Source: RUG11237 sp045119215 (lineage in GTDB: Bacteria > Bacillota > Clostridia > Lachnospirales > Lachnospiraceae). Taken from it: a stretch of DNA of 24,171 nucleotides. The DNA lies in contig JBGVDD010000202.1 in the NCBI GenBank assembly GCA_045119215.1, forward strand, positions 1 through 24,171, written 5' to 3'. The notes beneath the pieces are model-generated. The model did not search any database. It was not told the origin of the DNA and saw only the letters and a list, made by a program, of their open reading frames with translations. The translations under genes and the position numbers were made by a program. Positions within the stretch are counted from its first letter, which is position 1. Each line of letters opens with the position of its first letter. Positions 23,129-24,171 of the stretch are shown in pieces.

Positions 23129-23767
23129 ATGGAAGTAATAAAAGTGATAAATGCCAGTAAAAATTTCAAAGACCAAAAGGTATTAAACAATGTATCTTTA
23201 ACCTGCGAATCTGGAAAAATATATGGAATTGTGGGGAGAAATGGTTCTGGAAAAACGGTTTTGTTTAAATGCATCTGTGGATTTTTAAAGCTGGATGAGG
23301 GGGAAATATATATCAAGGACAAAAAGATGAAGACAGATATACAGATGCTGACGGATGCAGGAATTATCATAGAAGAACCGGCTTTTTTAAGAAAATGCAG
23401 TGGATACAAAAATTTAGAATTTCTTTATATGATAAGAAATAAGGTAGACAAGACTCGATTGTGTGAGGTAATGAAAAAAGTAGGGTTAGATCCTTATTCC
23501 AGAAAACATGTGGCAAAGTATTCTCTGGGAATGCGGCAGAGGTTGGCCATAGCCCAGGCAATCATGGAAGACCGGGAAATACTGATTTTAGATGAGCCCA
23601 TGAATGGCCTGGATAATCAGGGAGTAAAAGAAATGCGTCAGATTTTTCTGGAACTTAAAAACAAGGGAAAGACCATCCTGTTAGCCAGTCATAACAGAGA
23701 GGATATAGAGATTCTTTGTGATGAAGTGTATGAAATGGATGGTGGGGTTATAACAAGAGAAAATTGA
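23129..23767 (+). CDS. ABC transporter ATP-binding protein
   Basis: This 212-aa protein is a complete nucleotide-binding domain. Walker A is GRNGSGKT (36-43), the ABC signature YSLGMRQR (131-138), Walker B ILILDEP (151-157), the D-loop NGLD, and the H-switch H188 in LLASHNRED. The chain stops soon after this core, so it lacks the extra C-terminal region of many drug-export ATPases; this is common in bacteriocin-immunity and ABC-2 types. GAGGAG precedes ATG 23129, 2 bases after the second permease. It is the last gene of the agrB-led operon. No convincing terminator follows. Confidence 0.93.
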   Translation: MEVIKVINASKNFKDQKVLNNVSLTCESGKIYGIVGRNGSGKTVLFKCICGFLKLDEGEIYIKDKKMKTDIQMLTDAGIIIEEPAFLRKCSGYKNLEFLYMIRNKVDKTRLCEVMKKVGLDPYSRKHVAKYSLGMRQRLAIAQAIMEDREILILDEPMNGLDNQGVKEMRQIFLELKNKGKTILLASHNREDIEILCDEVYEMDGGVITREN

Positions 23768-23812
23768 TTCTATGAAACTGTCGTAGAAAGGCAGATATTC
23801 TAGATGTTTTTT

Positions 23813-23885
23813 CTAATCTTTTAGGTAAACTTATGATACATTCCCAAATATAGTATAGATATTCATGACAATGGGACAATCTTTG
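23813..23885. repeat. Composite repeat, copy B (decayed REP end)
   Basis: CTAATCTT (23813-23820), GGTAAACTTATGATA (23824-23838) and TCATGACAA (23863-23871) match copy A at 16914 in order, with a 12-base length difference between the second and third blocks. The following TGGGACAATCTTTGTGA corresponds to the start of the REP hairpin, but the other arm is missing. Confidence 0.7.
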
Positions 23886-23919
23886 TGATATTTCAAAAAG
23901 TACTACTTTGGTTTCATTG
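23886..23919 (+). pseudogene. Internally deleted remnant of agrB
   Basis: TGATATTTCAAAAAGTA (23886-23902) is identical to the first codons of agrB (19214-19230). One base later TACTTTGGTTTCATTG (23904-23919) is identical to agrB 19416-19431, just before the catalytic region. The blocks are in the same order, with 185 bases missing between them. This suggests a second agrB copy that was largely deleted next to the decayed repeat. Confidence 0.6.
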
Positions 23920-23948
23920 GAAAGCAACTATAATGATACAAAATGCAA

Positions 23949-23979
23949 ATTCTGCAAAAATTTGACCGATTCTGCAAAA
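23949..23979. repeat. Direct repeat ATTCTGCAAAA
   Basis: The 11-base unit occurs at 23949-23959 and 23969-23979, 20 bases apart, with TTGACC between. The spacing would suit a dimeric regulator. I could not place a convincing -10 at the right distance from TTGACC. Confidence 0.5.
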
Positions 23980-24035
23980 TATATTGAGAAAAAAAAGAAA
24001 TTTGGTATATTAGGCAGTGTCAGGAGGTGAAAAGT

Positions 24036-24086
24036 TTGAAACAAATAAGTAGTGGACAGCCAAGGAATAAAGGGCATAGCAAATAA
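24036..24086 (+). CDS. Possible 16-residue peptide or disrupted gene start
   Basis: TTG 24036 is preceded by AGGAGGTGA (24022-24030), a near-perfect ribosome site with 8 bases after AGGAGG. The frame reads MKQISSGQPRNKGHSK and stops at TAA 24084-24086. AGTGTCAGGAGG here also occurs just before agrB (19194-19205). It may be a real short peptide, or the start of a broken gene. The rest of the window (24087-24171) holds only a weak hairpin (ACCATC with GGTGGT) and no gene I can support. Confidence 0.3.
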   Translation: MKQISSGQPRNKGHSK

Positions 24087-24171
24087 ACCATCTTATGAGG
24101 TGGTTTTGAAAAGTAAATATAGACACAACACCTAATCAGGTAACAGAAATAGCATCATCTTTGATGATATA

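Noticed and set aside
23768..23788. TTCTATG...CGTAGAA hairpin after the ABC ATPase as a terminator
   Set aside because: The stem is only 7 bp with a wobble and no T-tract follows, so it is not convincing.
23907..23934. TTTGGT - 16 - TATAAT promoter in the tail
   Set aside because: The -35 is poor and lies inside the agrB remnant; chance in AT-rich sequence is likely.

Overview
The window looks like a low-GC Clostridia chromosome, most likely Lachnospiraceae. The evidence is AT-rich sequence, strong AGGAGG-type ribosome sites, an F-type ATP synthase operon in the order atpF-H-A-G-D-C, a YwmB-like gene directly after atpC (a Firmicutes arrangement), and several LytTR/GHKL two-component pairs. 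Genus and species cannot be fixed from the sequence alone.

Layout. 1-4802: end of atpF, then complete atpH, atpA, atpG, atpD and atpC. 4811-5653: a long hairpin whose 3' arm carries the ribosome site of a YwmB-like gene. 5726-7063: a proline-rich unknown protein, a REP-like hairpin and a divergent undecaprenyl-diphosphate-synthase-like protein. 7090-9105: a LytTR regulator and GHKL kinase pair with promoter and terminator. 9278-10811: a degenerate response regulator cut short by a REP-like hairpin, followed by a RAYT-type (REP-associated) Y1 transposase gene whose stop codon lies inside a second, inverted copy of the hairpin. 10919-16699: a probable operon of a SAM-dependent methyltransferase, a membrane-anchored 844-aa protein ending in an apparently dead C39-like peptidase domain, an M29 aminopeptidase and an AraC regulator, closed by a strong terminator. 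16702-16993: remnant of an AAA-ATPase/PD-(D/E)XK-family gene and another REP copy.

17006-23767 is the most interesting part: an agr-type quorum-sensing locus. agrA and agrC lie on the minus strand. Divergent from them lie agrB and a 52-aa agrD whose predicted signal is a thiolactone closing on C-A-W-L-W. Next come a small secreted protein with a frame conflict in its signal peptide at an A6 tract, a lipoprotein, two ABC permeases and an ABC ATPase, tightly spaced as one operon. The agrA/agrB intergenic region holds direct repeats close to the AgrA/LytTR binding consensus at 22-bp spacing, abutting a weak -35. The proposed circuit is: AgrB processes and helps export the AgrD peptide, AgrC senses it, AgrA activates the agrB promoter, and the operon also delivers the secreted protein, lipoprotein and transporter.

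23768-24171 is a gene-poor tail. It holds a decayed copy of the repeat at 16914, an internally deleted remnant of agrB, a direct repeat and a 16-codon ORF with a very strong ribosome site.
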